A DNA stretch of 64,000 bases from a virus. A program made the translations under genes and the position numbers. The stretch lies in the IMG/VR virus record IMGVR_UViG_3300009163_000025, positions 24,349 through 88,348 of that record; one strand, 5' to 3'. Of the stretch, positions 35,570 to 44,171 are shown piece after piece (positions within the stretch are counted from its first letter, which is position 1; every line of letters begins with the position of its first letter). The notes below the pieces were generated by a model, which saw only the letters and a program-made list of their open reading frames with translations, searched no databases and was not told where the DNA came from.

Positions 35570-36330
35570 TTTGTTTGATCTTCTACAGTTACTATTTTTT
35601 CCCAATGAATAATTTCCCACGTACCATTCATGTTTTCAACCAATGCTGTACAAGATTCTACCCAATCACCATCATTCATATAAATGATTCCGTCTATTTC
35701 TTTTATTTCTGCATGATGTATATGTCCACATATAACACCATCATAACCACGCTTCTTACAGTAGCCCGCTAAATTCTTTTCGAACTGAAATATAAAATCT
35801 ACTGCTTTTTTGACTTTGTGCTTAAGGAATTTACTAAGACTAAAGTACCCAAAACCAAAACGATGACGTATCCAATTGAACTTACTATTGAGCGATAAAA
35901 TGAAATCATATGCTTTATCTCCTAAAAATGCTAGCCACGGTGCTAATCTTGTTATACCATCAAACAAGTCACCGTGAGTAACAAGATAATGTTTACCATC
36001 AATACCAATGTGTTCTATTTGATTGTGTATTTCTACTAAACCAAAACTAAAACCATATGGTATCATCGGTCTTAGAAATTCATCATGGTTGCCCGCAATG
36101 TAAAGAACTCTAGTACCACGTTTAGCATGACCTAATACTCTACGAACAACATTCGTATGACTTTGTTTCCATCGCCATTTGTTCTGTTGAATTCGCCACG
36201 CATCTATTATATCACCGACAAGATAAAGTGTATCACACTTATTATGTTTCAAAAAATTATTTAAAAAATCCGCTTTACAGTCATTCGTACCCAAATGCAC
36301 ATCACTAATGAATATGCTTTTGTATTTCAT
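35551..36330 (-). CDS. LpxH-like metallophosphoesterase
   Basis: 259 residues. FISDVHLGTNDCKADFL, YLVGDIIDAW, IAGNHDEFLRP, THGDLFD and CGHIHHAEI carry the full metal site in the layout of UDP-2,3-diacylglucosamine diphosphatase relatives (LpxH-like/LpxI-like hydrolases). The family hydrolyses a pyrophosphate bond in lipid A synthesis. A phage copy next to a glycosyltransferase suggests a lipid or glycan target. The exact substrate is unproven. Confidence 0.8.
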   Translation of the reverse strand: MKYKSIFISDVHLGTNDCKADFLNNFLKHNKCDTLYLVGDIIDAWRIQQNKWRWKQSHTNVVRRVLGHAKRGTRVLYIAGNHDEFLRPMIPYGFSFGLVEIHNQIEHIGIDGKHYLVTHGDLFDGITRLAPWLAFLGDKAYDFILSLNSKFNWIRHRFGFGYFSLSKFLKHKVKKAVDFIFQFEKNLAGYCKKRGYDGVICGHIHHAEIKEIDGIIYMNDGDWVESCTALVENMNGTWEIIHWEKIVTVEDQTKCQEVS

Positions 36331-36332
36331 TT

Positions 36333-38114
36333 TTAACCTTCACATGCAAGACACGCATCGCCATCAATAAGTGCTTTCATATCTAATTCTTTAATTACTT
36401 CACGTTCAATGCGTTTTGATACTTTGTCTGCTTTACCAATCTTTTCTGAACGGCAATAGTACAATGTCTTCAAGCCTTGTTTCCACGCTTGAAAGTGTAC
36501 TGCATGTAAATATTTAATGTTTACATCAGGACGAAAAAACAAATTCAATGATTGTGCTTGGTCAATATACTCTTGTCTATCTGCGGCATGATTGACTAAC
36601 CAACGTTGGTCAATCTCCATAGATGTTTTGAATACATCTTTCTGCCAATCATCTAAAATATCTAAGTGCTGTACGCTACCATCATTTGCGATAATACTAG
36701 ACCAGACTGTTTGATATTCATCATCTGATTTTACTACACTCTTGATGATTCTGTCAAGCCACTTGTTCTTGGCTAATGATGACCCCGATAAAGTGTCCTG
36801 ACGATAAGCATTAGCACGATAAGGTTCGATACTAGGGCTAGTATTTCCCATGATGATAGACGAAGAAGCATTTGGAGCAACAGCCATAAGATGACTGAAA
36901 CGTTGACCAGTGCCAACAGCATCAAGAGCCTCGCCTCGCTCTTTACCCAATTTAAGATTCGCATCATTGAGTTGTTCCCTTATGTGTTTGAAGATTTGTT
37001 TGTTTCTTCCGACTGCAAGTGCGGATTCGAACGGCACGTTATTTCGTTGTAGATAAGCATGAAACCCAAGAGCGCCGATGCCAATACTGCGCTCACGTAT
37101 GGCAGAGAACCTTGCACGTTCAACGGCGGCAGGAGCATTATCGATAAAATACTGAAGAACATTATCAAGCATTTCTGCAATATCAGCAAGGAATAGAGGA
37201 TCATTTTTCCACTCATCATAGTACTCCAAGTTAACTGAAGACAAACAACATACTGCTGTTCTATCTTTATCTGTAGGCAAAATAATTTCAGAACAAAGAT
37301 TACTTTGCTTAATACTTAGTCCCAAGTCTTTTTGAAACTGTGGCATAGCACGATTGCTTGCGTCAATGAAGTGTAGATATGGTTCACCAGTCTGCATACG
37401 AATGTCAAGTATACGTTGCCACAAATCTTTAGCAGAAACAACTTCACGCAATTCATTACTGTGTGGGTCTCTTAATTCCCAAGAATCATCTGCGTCTTTA
37501 TCTTGCATACAATTCTCAACGATTTGCATGAATGAATCTGGAATGTTGATGCCGTGATGCAAGTTCAATGTACGTAAATTGGGATCGCCCGTAGGCTTTC
37601 TCATTTCAAGAAATAGAAGAATGTCTGGATGAGAAATATCAAGATAAGTAGCATAGGAACCACGGCGAGTCCTACCTTGTCTATAAGCGAGAGATGATGC
37701 GTCATATGTGCGAAGGTGCGGCATGACTCCAACCGATTTATCATCCGAACTGCGAATGCCGACACCGATGCCGACACCACCACCCAACATCGATAACCAA
37801 TTGACTTCAGCGAGGCAATTGACAAGCCCTTCTGCACTATCGTGTAGATATGGAAGAAAACATGAAATAGGGAGCCCACGACTACTGCGACCAAAAGAAA
37901 GAATGGGAGTAGAATAAGACAACCAATGCCTACTGCTGTATTCGTATAATCGCTGTGCGTGTTCTGGATTGGAACCAAACGCTTTTGATACATGTGCAAA
38001 TCTTTCTTGTGGAGAAGTTTCATCTTCTCTCATATAACTTTCTTTTAATCGTTTAATTCCTAATTCATCAAACAATGAATCTCTACTATAATCGATTACG
38101 ATTTCTTTTGTCAT
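36333..38114 (-). CDS. nrdA: Class Ia ribonucleotide reductase large subunit, no ATP-cone
   Basis: 593 residues, against about 750 in T4 and E. coli. The N-terminal ATP-cone domain is absent, so no allosteric dATP off-switch of the usual type is expected. The redox-active Cys in PISCFLPY, the radical Cys with Asn and Glu in SNLCSEIILP, the partner Cys in AVCCLSSVNL, and the C-terminal CLACEG pair are all present. It lies between thyX and the LpxH-like gene. Confidence 0.93.
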   Translation of the reverse strand: MTKEIVIDYSRDSLFDELGIKRLKESYMREDETSPQERFAHVSKAFGSNPEHAQRLYEYSSRHWLSYSTPILSFGRSSRGLPISCFLPYLHDSAEGLVNCLAEVNWLSMLGGGVGIGVGIRSSDDKSVGVMPHLRTYDASSLAYRQGRTRRGSYATYLDISHPDILLFLEMRKPTGDPNLRTLNLHHGINIPDSFMQIVENCMQDKDADDSWELRDPHSNELREVVSAKDLWQRILDIRMQTGEPYLHFIDASNRAMPQFQKDLGLSIKQSNLCSEIILPTDKDRTAVCCLSSVNLEYYDEWKNDPLFLADIAEMLDNVLQYFIDNAPAAVERARFSAIRERSIGIGALGFHAYLQRNNVPFESALAVGRNKQIFKHIREQLNDANLKLGKERGEALDAVGTGQRFSHLMAVAPNASSSIIMGNTSPSIEPYRANAYRQDTLSGSSLAKNKWLDRIIKSVVKSDDEYQTVWSSIIANDGSVQHLDILDDWQKDVFKTSMEIDQRWLVNHAADRQEYIDQAQSLNLFFRPDVNIKYLHAVHFQAWKQGLKTLYYCRSEKIGKADKVSKRIEREVIKELDMKALIDGDACLACEG

Positions 38115-38822
38115 TCAATTTCCTTCTCTTATACTTTTAATTATTGGAAATACATTTGCAATTACTTCTGCACATGCTCTTGCAATCTCTGCGTGTTCTT
38201 TTTGTGTTCCATTACCATCTCTCAAATCAATGTAGTGAATCCATGATCTAAGTGTACCATTCACATACAATCTTGATACAGTAAGTCCTTCTGGCAATAC
38301 TGCTCTTGCTTGTTCTTTTGCAATACCATTCTTAATCGCCCACTCATATTCTTTTTTAACTGCGTATAGCACTCGCTTTTGAGAACGTTCCCAGTCATAT
38401 GCTAATAGTCTTTGCTTTTCATCAGACATATCAAGTTCTACAGAATTCTGACGATTCTTTGTATCCTGCATTCTCGCTTCACGCAAAACAAATGCGTTAT
38501 CTAACTCTGCTGTTGGATCTGCGTATCGTTGACTAAATTCTTGAAACGAAAAACTTCTATGTCTCAAGAGTTGTCTTGCAATGTCTCTTGTTGTCTCAAC
38601 TTCAATACATGCGGAGACCATTTCCAGTGGACTCCAATGCTTGTGTTTGATGAGGTATTTGATGAGTCTTTCTGAAGTTTCAGAATTGACTTGATTGGAG
38701 GGATTAGAGACTCTTGCACAATATGCAACGAGGTCTTGTAAGTTTGGTAGTTCGAATTCAAATTCATCTTGTTTACTCGGATCGATTGCTTGTTGTGAAT
38801 AACTTATTAATTTTACGCTCAT
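38115..38822 (-). CDS. thyX: Flavin-dependent thymidylate synthase
   Basis: The start at MSVKLISYSQQAIDPSKQDE overlaps the primase TGA (ATGA) and follows GGAAGTTAAG. RHRSFSFQEFSQRY near residues 84-97 is the ThyX signature RHR-x7-S-x-R. The enzyme makes dTMP from dUMP using FAD and methylene-folate. It adjoins nrdA, giving a compact dNTP-supply module. T4 itself uses the unrelated ThyA-type td. Confidence 0.93.
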   Translation of the reverse strand: MSVKLISYSQQAIDPSKQDEFEFELPNLQDLVAYCARVSNPSNQVNSETSERLIKYLIKHKHWSPLEMVSACIEVETTRDIARQLLRHRSFSFQEFSQRYADPTAELDNAFVLREARMQDTKNRQNSVELDMSDEKQRLLAYDWERSQKRVLYAVKKEYEWAIKNGIAKEQARAVLPEGLTVSRLYVNGTLRSWIHYIDLRDGNGTQKEHAEIARACAEVIANVFPIIKSIREGN

Positions 38823-39841
38823 CTTAACTTCCATATGTTGAATTCGAGTAATGCTTTGGGACCAGAAAAAGTATTTTTATTTATTGTCTCAATGATTTCA
38901 TCTTGAGTTTTATCTGCAAGAATCATCTCATTAATATCTTTTTCTTTGTATGATTTAGGCCAAATACAGACGCTTGCGCCTGCATCAATTGCATCTCCAA
39001 TTTCTTTTACGATTTCTTTATTTCTAGGTTCATTGTCATAGATAAGAACTAACTTATCTTTAGGCAAATGATTTAATGCATACTTTAAATTAGAGTTTCC
39101 AACTGCGACTGCATTTGGAAGAAACAAACTATCAATAGGTCCTTCAGTAACAAAAATAGTCTGTGATCTATCTATCCCATTCATATTGTAAATCATAGGC
39201 AAATCATCTTTTATTTTCACTACAAGATATCTTTGTTTCTCACCACGCAATGCACGGCACGAAAGTCCAACTAGTTCGTTTTCACTATCATAAAAAGGCA
39301 ATACAAGTCTAGGCTCATTCGTTACAATTTTATCATCATAGTTTGGTGAAAATAACTTTAACTTTTGAACATCTTCAACATAGTATAAAGTCTTTAATTT
39401 ATCATTTGGGATTTTTCTAGAACGTGCGTAAACAAGGGATTCATGATTCTCATTAAATTTAATTATCGCAGTCAATACGCCTTTGAAGTTATCAGACTTA
39501 TTACTACCGAATACGACAGGCTTAAAAATGAATCCGTGTTCTTTGTGTGCTTTGCGACCCGTGTCACCTTCTTTGTATCGTTCTAAACAATACTCTTTAT
39601 ATAAGTTGGGATCAATGGCTTTGATAAGATTTCCGAGTGACATACTAGCCGAACAATTGTGGCACTTGTAAAATAGCCCACCTTTTTTGGCAAAAATATA
39701 ACCCCTCGCTTTGTTACGATTCGTTTGAGAATCTCCACAAATGGGGCATCGGAAATTGTAAGTGTAATCGTCCTTACGAACGAATTTGTCCAGACGGACA
39801 GAGAGTGTACCAACGTACTTTTGATCAACCCAAATACTCAT
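38819..39841 (-). CDS. 61: T4-type DNA primase (gp61)
   Basis: 340 residues. The N-terminal zinc ribbon uses CPICGDSQTN and CHNCS; the Toprim core has VTEGPIDSLFLPNAVAVGN and IYDNEPRNKEI. It would synthesise pentaribonucleotide primers with the gp41 helicase. It is the first gene of a long unit (primase, thyX, nrdA, and onward) under the promoter at 39880-39908. Length matches T4 gp61 (342 aa). Confidence 0.88.
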   Translation of the reverse strand: MSIWVDQKYVGTLSVRLDKFVRKDDYTYNFRCPICGDSQTNRNKARGYIFAKKGGLFYKCHNCSASMSLGNLIKAIDPNLYKEYCLERYKEGDTGRKAHKEHGFIFKPVVFGSNKSDNFKGVLTAIIKFNENHESLVYARSRKIPNDKLKTLYYVEDVQKLKLFSPNYDDKIVTNEPRLVLPFYDSENELVGLSCRALRGEKQRYLVVKIKDDLPMIYNMNGIDRSQTIFVTEGPIDSLFLPNAVAVGNSNLKYALNHLPKDKLVLIYDNEPRNKEIVKEIGDAIDAGASVCIWPKSYKEKDINEMILADKTQDEIIETINKNTFSGPKALLEFNIWKLR

Positions 39842-39868
39842 AAATGTTTCTCATAATATACAAATTTT

Positions 39869-39898
39869 ACGTAATGTACATTATAACGTACATTACGT
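39869..39898. promoter_or_regulatory. 11-bp inverted repeat bracketing the primase -10 box
   Basis: ACGTAATGTAC (39869-39879) and GTACATTACGT (39888-39898) are perfect inverted repeats around an 8-bp centre that contains the -10 box TATAAT. This is the arrangement of a dimeric repressor operator. Confidence 0.65.
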
Positions 39899-39908
39899 GA
39901 GAAGTCAA
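39880..39908 (-). promoter_or_regulatory. Early sigma70 promoter of the primase-thyX-nrd unit
   Basis: TTGACT (39903-39908), 17-bp spacer, TATAAT (39880-39885) on the minus strand. Confidence 0.82.
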
Positions 39909-39909
39909 G

Positions 39910-40338
39910 TTAACCGAAAATCTTTGATATATGTTCGATTTTAATATTGGATAGTACCCATGCAAGAACTACGATGCCACCAGCGGCCATCCATTTCCAT
40001 TCCATAATTTTACGCAATTCGTTATCTTCTTTACGATTGTGTTCCTGAATTTCTTCACGTAATGCTTTAATCTCATCCATAATTCTACGTTCTGTCAATT
40101 CGACTTTATCTGACACATCACGACTGATTGTAGTAATTCTAGAATGTAATTCTTTGATATCTGCGTTTGTATCCGATTTTCTTTTTTCCATATCGTTGTA
40201 AATTTGATTGACCATACGGTCGTGGTTATCTACCAGTTTTTCGATAACTGAGTCCATTTTACCACATAACTGTGTGAGTGTCAAGATTTGATTCTTTAAC
40301 ACTTCAACATCTACTTTTATTTCTACCAGGTCACTCAT
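39910..40338 (-). CDS. Tail-anchored coiled-coil protein, 142 aa
   Basis: The start at MSDLVEIKVDVEVLKNQI overlaps the spanin stop by ATGA. A long coiled coil spans residues 10-115. A hydrophobic segment near residue 117-135 (WMAAGGIVVLAWVLSNI) anchors the C-terminus. The topology is the reverse of a usual i-spanin, so I only call it a membrane-anchored coiled coil in the lysis neighbourhood. Confidence 0.6.
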   Translation of the reverse strand: MSDLVEIKVDVEVLKNQILTLTQLCGKMDSVIEKLVDNHDRMVNQIYNDMEKRKSDTNADIKELHSRITTISRDVSDKVELTERRIMDEIKALREEIQEHNRKEDNELRKIMEWKWMAAGGIVVLAWVLSNIKIEHISKIFG

Positions 40339-40607
40339 TTCTTTAATGTCTCGAAAATTATTTTTTGAGTTTCGTACCATTCTATCCAAGCATCGTTTCT
40401 AACTGCACATTCGTAATACGTTGTATAGTTTTCGGTTATTATCTTGGCCATGTCGGACAATTTAGCCTCTTCGTTTAAAGTTTTTAACTGAGGGCATCTG
40501 ACTTTTATTCTGTCTGGCGCATCAGGAAATTTTACTGTTACGGGAACGACAGTTGAACACCCTGTTACTAATATAAGCAATAAAGGTGCAAGGTATTTAT
40601 TTAACAT
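40335..40607 (-). CDS. Putative o-spanin lipoprotein (Rz1-like)
   Basis: The start at MLNKYLAPLLLILVTGC gives a lipoprotein signal with Cys17. The mature part begins STVVPVTVKFPDAPDRI, which is proline-containing like Rz1 proteins. It overlaps the coiled-coil gene upstream by 11 bases, as in many Rz/Rz1 pairs. It would link outer membrane to the inner-membrane partner. Confidence 0.65.
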   Translation of the reverse strand: MLNKYLAPLLLILVTGCSTVVPVTVKFPDAPDRIKVRCPQLKTLNEEAKLSDMAKIITENYTTYYECAVRNDAWIEWYETQKIIFETLKK

Positions 40608-41052
40608 CTCTACGCTCCTTTGCCGCATCATTATGTGCTATGAAAAATTCTTTAGGTAACTCACATATACCACCTGGTGCAAATTTAGCGTCATACTTTA
40701 CAACTTCTCTGTCAACATACTTTATGACTTCGTTACCTTGCACTCTAACGATTTCAAGTTTCTTAACTACTTTTTCAACAATCTTTATATTTTCTTTGGC
40801 AGACTGCACTTGAACTTCTGCAACTTTTGCTTCAACATCTTTTACTTTAGCAAGCCATGCGTTATTGTCTGCTATAGCACCAAGCATGTATGTACCAAAA
40901 CATAATGCAATAACAGATAACAACTGAATTGGGATTCTATACGTTGATAGAAATGGAATAAATTTTAAAGCATATGTCGCAAGCAGTCCGAGAAATCCTC
41001 CAAAGAAGATTACACCGAAAACCCAATTAGGCAACCACTCTAAAATCCACAT
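40597..41052 (-). CDS. Putative i-spanin (Rz-like), 151 aa
   Basis: Several hydrophobic helices in the first 75 residues, then a coiled coil VKDVEAKVAEVQVQSAKENI to about residue 115, and a C-terminus DAAKERRDVK. More membrane helices than a classical Rz. Its neighbour is an Rz1-like lipoprotein overlapping its 3' end, the reason for the spanin call. Confidence 0.5.
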   Translation of the reverse strand: MWILEWLPNWVFGVIFFGGFLGLLATYALKFIPFLSTYRIPIQLLSVIALCFGTYMLGAIADNNAWLAKVKDVEAKVAEVQVQSAKENIKIVEKVVKKLEIVRVQGNEVIKYVDREVVKYDAKFAPGGICELPKEFFIAHNDAAKERRDVK

Positions 41053-41057
41053 AGTGA

Positions 41058-41177
41058 TTACTCTTTACTTGCGAATAGAGAACGTACTTTGTCTTCTATT
41101 GTTTTAGCCCATGCTGGTTGTGGAAAGTGCCAACCAACAAATGCACCGATTAAAATCCAAAAAATTGTTTCTAACAT
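41058..41177 (-). CDS. Small membrane protein, 39 aa
   Basis: MLETIFWILIGAFVGWHFPQ, a single helix, then PAWAKTIEDKVRSLFASKE. Very similar short proteins (MLETIFW, GW-FPQP-WA) are known to me from T4-like cyanophages, always unnamed. AAGGAAAT precedes the start. It lies just upstream of the i-spanin-like gene. Confidence 0.68.
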   Translation of the reverse strand: MLETIFWILIGAFVGWHFPQPAWAKTIEDKVRSLFASKE

Positions 41178-41178
41178 T

Positions 41179-41871
41179 TCATTTCCTTTCGAATTGTTCT
41201 GTAAACATTCCGCTACGCCCATAGCGTAAGAATGTCATAGCACCAGTCTTATCGTCTTGAAGAATGATTGGACGCTTTGGATACTTTCTTCCGTATTGTC
41301 TAATTGCATCACCAACTTCATCCGATCCAACATATTTCTCATACTTAAGATATTTCTTCTTACCTAATCGTGCTTTGTTGATTCGTTCTGTATCAACAAC
41401 AAACACATGATTCTTTCCAAATCTTCTTAAGAATGCGGCTTGTGCGCCTTTACCCATTGGGGGATCACCAGTGGTGCCTGCAATGTTTCCACCACCAACA
41501 GCATTTGCTGGTGCATCTTCTTCAACCTTTGCTTCAGTCAAATAACTTTGATTGTAGTATGCAACAAAGCCTTCTTCAAGTGTCTCTTCAGTTATATTCT
41601 TTTCTTCTTTAACAAGATACAATGCGGCCGCATAGTTTGCAAGTCTAGTTTTACCAAATGGTAATTTTTCTAAAACTTTTTTCAGTTTCAAAATTAATAG
41701 GTCAAATTTAGTGAACGAATTGTCTTGATCAATTGATCTCTTCTCTTGTGGAACGACAACATTACCCTCTGCATCAATGACACCAGTAGTGTATGCATCC
41801 CATTCAGTATATGGTGTAGTGAATAGTCTAAGTATTCTATACACCAAATATAAATCTACTAAATTTGCCAT
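41179..41871 (-). CDS. Conserved virion-type protein of aquatic T4-like phages, 230 aa
   Basis: MANLVDLYLVYRILRLFTTP, then FTKFDLLILKLKKVLEKLPF, ANYAAALYLVKEEKNI and a C-terminal YLKYEKYVGSDEVGDAIRQY. I recall this pattern as a conserved structural-type protein of marine T4-like phages. A Gly/Ala-rich linker divides the two halves. Its ATG overlaps the end of the 41871 gene. Function in the virion is unproven. Confidence 0.68.
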   Translation of the reverse strand: MANLVDLYLVYRILRLFTTPYTEWDAYTTGVIDAEGNVVVPQEKRSIDQDNSFTKFDLLILKLKKVLEKLPFGKTRLANYAAALYLVKEEKNITEETLEEGFVAYYNQSYLTEAKVEEDAPANAVGGGNIAGTTGDPPMGKGAQAAFLRRFGKNHVFVVDTERINKARLGKKKYLKYEKYVGSDEVGDAIRQYGRKYPKRPIILQDDKTGAMTFLRYGRSGMFTEQFERK

Positions 41872-42230
41872 TAAATCTTCTTCTTTAATTCGTTATACAA
41901 GCCTAAATCTAGATAGTCTAAATTTTCGGCATCGATATATTTTAGAAAGAGTAAAAATGCATTTAATATATCGTGATTGTGTTCATCAACTTTATACTGT
42001 AGCATGTTGACAGTTGCCTCTACTCCAAAAACATTTGAAAGAGAGATGATGTGATTAAGTATCAATCGCTCTTTCAGTTCTTTCTTATCTGCGTATTTGT
42101 TTATAAGTCTCTTAATGTACTTGATTGTTTTTAGATCATCAAGAAACTCTAGAACAGATATGCAATTTGGATTAAAATAATGACTTACTGCATACTCATC
42201 AAAATTGTCATCATTTAATAATATAGACAT
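41871..42230 (-). CDS. Conserved T4-like phage hypothetical protein, 119 aa
   Basis: MSILLNDDNFDEYAVSHYFN, then KYADKKELKERLILNHIISL and NVFGVEATVNML. The middle motif KERLILNHII occurs in small unnamed proteins of aquatic T4-like phages as I recall. All-helical, no enzymatic motif. Located between two virion-type genes. Confidence 0.68.
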   Translation of the reverse strand: MSILLNDDNFDEYAVSHYFNPNCISVLEFLDDLKTIKYIKRLINKYADKKELKERLILNHIISLSNVFGVEATVNMLQYKVDEHNHDILNAFLLFLKYIDAENLDYLDLGLYNELKKKI

Positions 42231-42232
42231 TT

Positions 42233-42769
42233 TTAGAAGGTACTCAACGATACTCTCTTAATGTGTGTTGCGTTAGCGGCAATGTAAAGATAGTTTGCAT
42301 CCCACGTAATTGTACCTACACCCCAACCGACAGCAGTATTGTTACTGCTTGCTGGTGTTTGAGTTGTGCGAATACGAATTGCATCAGAATTGATATCAAG
42401 TGCTTCTGTTGGAGCATTTGTCATAATACCGATTGCATCAGCAGATGCATCAACATAAAACATGTTTGTTTGATTATCTGACGCAATCTTAGTGTCGGAA
42501 TCTGCACCAGTACTATTAATGCTAACGCCTTTAGTGATCGTTACATTATTTGATGTAGTGAGGGTGAAGTTGTTTGCTGTTAACGATGTATCGGCAGTTG
42601 ACGTTAGGTTAATAGTAGTTACACTTAGACCTGATGTTTTACCGAATAAATCTTCAACTGTGATTTTTTTACTGATTGGTGAACCTGATGGATCATCGAT
42701 GATTAGAAGTAAATCATTATTTGCTGGTGCAGTCAATGCTGTTAACTGCGTGACTTTTTTATCTGCCAT
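42233..42769 (-). CDS. Virion/tail-fibre-type protein, 178 aa
   Basis: Begins MADKKVTQLTALTAPANNDL, a motif typical of phage structural proteins (KKVTQLTAL). The middle is Ser/Thr/Asn-rich beta (LTTSNNVTITKGVSINST), and the end NYLYIAANATHIKRVSLSTF resembles fibre C-termini. AAGGAAGAA precedes the start. It is probably a small fibre or decoration protein. Confidence 0.68.
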   Translation of the reverse strand: MADKKVTQLTALTAPANNDLLLIIDDPSGSPISKKITVEDLFGKTSGLSVTTINLTSTADTSLTANNFTLTTSNNVTITKGVSINSTGADSDTKIASDNQTNMFYVDASADAIGIMTNAPTEALDINSDAIRIRTTQTPASSNNTAVGWGVGTITWDANYLYIAANATHIKRVSLSTF

Positions 42770-42830
42770 TTTTCTTCCTTAATGTAAACCCAATTGAATG
42801 GGAATGCTAATTCCGGGACTCGGACCAAAA

Positions 42831-42860
42831 GGGGCGATGGTTTTATCCATCACCCCATAT
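42831..42860 (-). terminator. Rho-independent terminator after the Ig-like gene
   Basis: GGGGTGATGG pairs with CCATCGCCCC around ATAAAA on the minus strand, followed by TTTTGG. A 23-residue frame (MDKTIAPFGPSPGISIPIQL and three more) overlaps it and ends before the next gene; it is too short to call. Confidence 0.7.
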
Positions 42861-42864
42861 AAGA

Positions 42865-43668
42865 TTAAACTGTTGTCAATGTTGCGTTTGAAGTTACAAC
42901 GTTCGCTGAAATACTTGGGCCAGACATTGTGCAACGGAATATTGCGTTGGAAAGTCCACCGCCACCAGCCGCAATCGTATTGTTTGCAATATTCAATGTT
43001 GCTGTATTTGAATTTGTGTATGTGCCAGTGTCTGTCAAGTTTACAAATGCTGAACTTGTGTTTGCGGCACGTTGCCATCTGTAATTCAAAGTATTTGCGG
43101 CTGGATAGATTATTGCACTAACCGTAAATGTAACAGCACTATTATTAGCGGCGCTACTATTACTTGGTTGTGTCAATATTCTAATAACGCTATCGCCAAA
43201 TACTGTATCTTCAGCATCACCAGTAATGCTGTTCATTGCAATTAAATTTTCAGATTTTCTACGGGCATTGCCGTGCATGTCTGTGTATGTGTATGCTAGT
43301 GTCCAACCTGCTTCACCTTGTGCGCCAGGACCCGCTTCGTTAGCATCAACACCAAAAAGTAATGTTGTGTTTGCTTGCTGTGAACTTTGAACAGTTGCAC
43401 TATTAGCGGCTAACCACTTTGGTGTGTCTTGTCCTGTAACACTTCCTGCAACGTTAGCCGCAGTCCATGCTGGTTCAAAAGTCAATACTGTATTGCTTGT
43501 GATTCCAACAATTTTGCGTCTTGTTCCAGCAAGAACAAATGTGTCACCAACTTCAACTTCTGTTGTAAAAACAGTTGATGTGCCTGTTAGTGTTGTAGTA
43601 TTAACAGTACTGTTTGCAAATGCAGTTCCTGTTAGGTTAAATGTATCTCTGCTTCCCCATAGTGCCAT
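42865..43668 (-). CDS. Virion surface protein with an Ig-like C-terminal domain, 267 aa
   Basis: MALWGSRDTFNLTGTAFANS is the start of a T4-like structural protein (MALWG-like). The C-terminal part, NSAVTFTVSAIIYPAANTLN then YRWQRAANTSSAF, is an immunoglobulin-like fold, common on phage capsids and tails as a carbohydrate-binding decoration. A late promoter, TATAAATA, lies 53 bp upstream at 43721-43728. Confidence 0.75.
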   Translation of the reverse strand: MALWGSRDTFNLTGTAFANSTVNTTTLTGTSTVFTTEVEVGDTFVLAGTRRKIVGITSNTVLTFEPAWTAANVAGSVTGQDTPKWLAANSATVQSSQQANTTLLFGVDANEAGPGAQGEAGWTLAYTYTDMHGNARRKSENLIAMNSITGDAEDTVFGDSVIRILTQPSNSSAANNSAVTFTVSAIIYPAANTLNYRWQRAANTSSAFVNLTDTGTYTNSNTATLNIANNTIAAGGGGLSNAIFRCTMSGPSISANVVTSNATLTTV

Positions 43669-43679
43669 GGTGTTCTCCT

Positions 43680-44171
43680 TTAATATCCTAGTTTTCTTAA
43701 TTGTGAAATAGTGTTCATACTATTTATATGTCTTATTCCAATTCCTCCTGCTGAAACCCATTCTTTGATGTTTTTTTCGTAATCATCAATCAAAAGATTT
43801 GGTTTTCCTTCATTTGTGACTGCAAATTTTCGCTTATCTTCCCTAGGAACAAGGTAAATATGCTCAACTGTGCCCAAATGTTTTCTGACCCATTCAATCT
43901 TTTCGGGTTTGCATGAAGCCATGCGTTTTGATGGTGTAGATAATATATATGGATTATAAGATTTTATATATCTCCACAACATCATAGCATCAGGCATCGG
44001 TTCTAGATTAGCCCAAAATTTTGGCACCTTACTGAGTGCTTCCCATTTTAAATCTTTTTCTGTGTGCTGAAAAGTCTCTAGTCCTTGTGCGGTTAGTACT
44101 TTGTTAGCACCACCCATAAAGTTGACTAGAACCTGATCCATGTCACAATAGATTTGCGGTAGTTCGTTCAT
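43680..44171 (-). CDS. HAD-like 5'(3')-nucleotidase-type protein
   Basis: 163 residues. IYCDMDQVLVNF (motif I, DxD) and NLLIDDYEKNIKEWVSAGG (motif IV) match the 5'(3')-deoxyribonucleotidase branch of the HAD fold, as does PYILSTPSKRM for the motif II region. It may dephosphorylate dNMPs or another small phosphate. The gene overlaps the 44172 gene region without gap and carries a late promoter inside its 3' end. Confidence 0.78.
   Translation of the reverse strand: MNELPQIYCDMDQVLVNFMGGANKVLTAQGLETFQHTEKDLKWEALSKVPKFWANLEPMPDAMMLWRYIKSYNPYILSTPSKRMASCKPEKIEWVRKHLGTVEHIYLVPREDKRKFAVTNEGKPNLLIDDYEKNIKEWVSAGGIGIRHINSMNTISQLRKLGY
43721..43728 (-). promoter_or_regulatory. T4-type late promoter TATAAATA before the Ig-like gene
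   Basis: Exact minus-strand TATAAATA inside the end of the nucleotidase gene, 53 bp upstream of the Ig-like virion protein. Confidence 0.6.

Noticed and set aside
42779-43078. A 99-codon minus-strand frame rich in Cys/His/Trp
   Set aside because: It is a shadow of the Ig-like virion gene in another frame; only its last 23 codons lie outside, overlapping a terminator.
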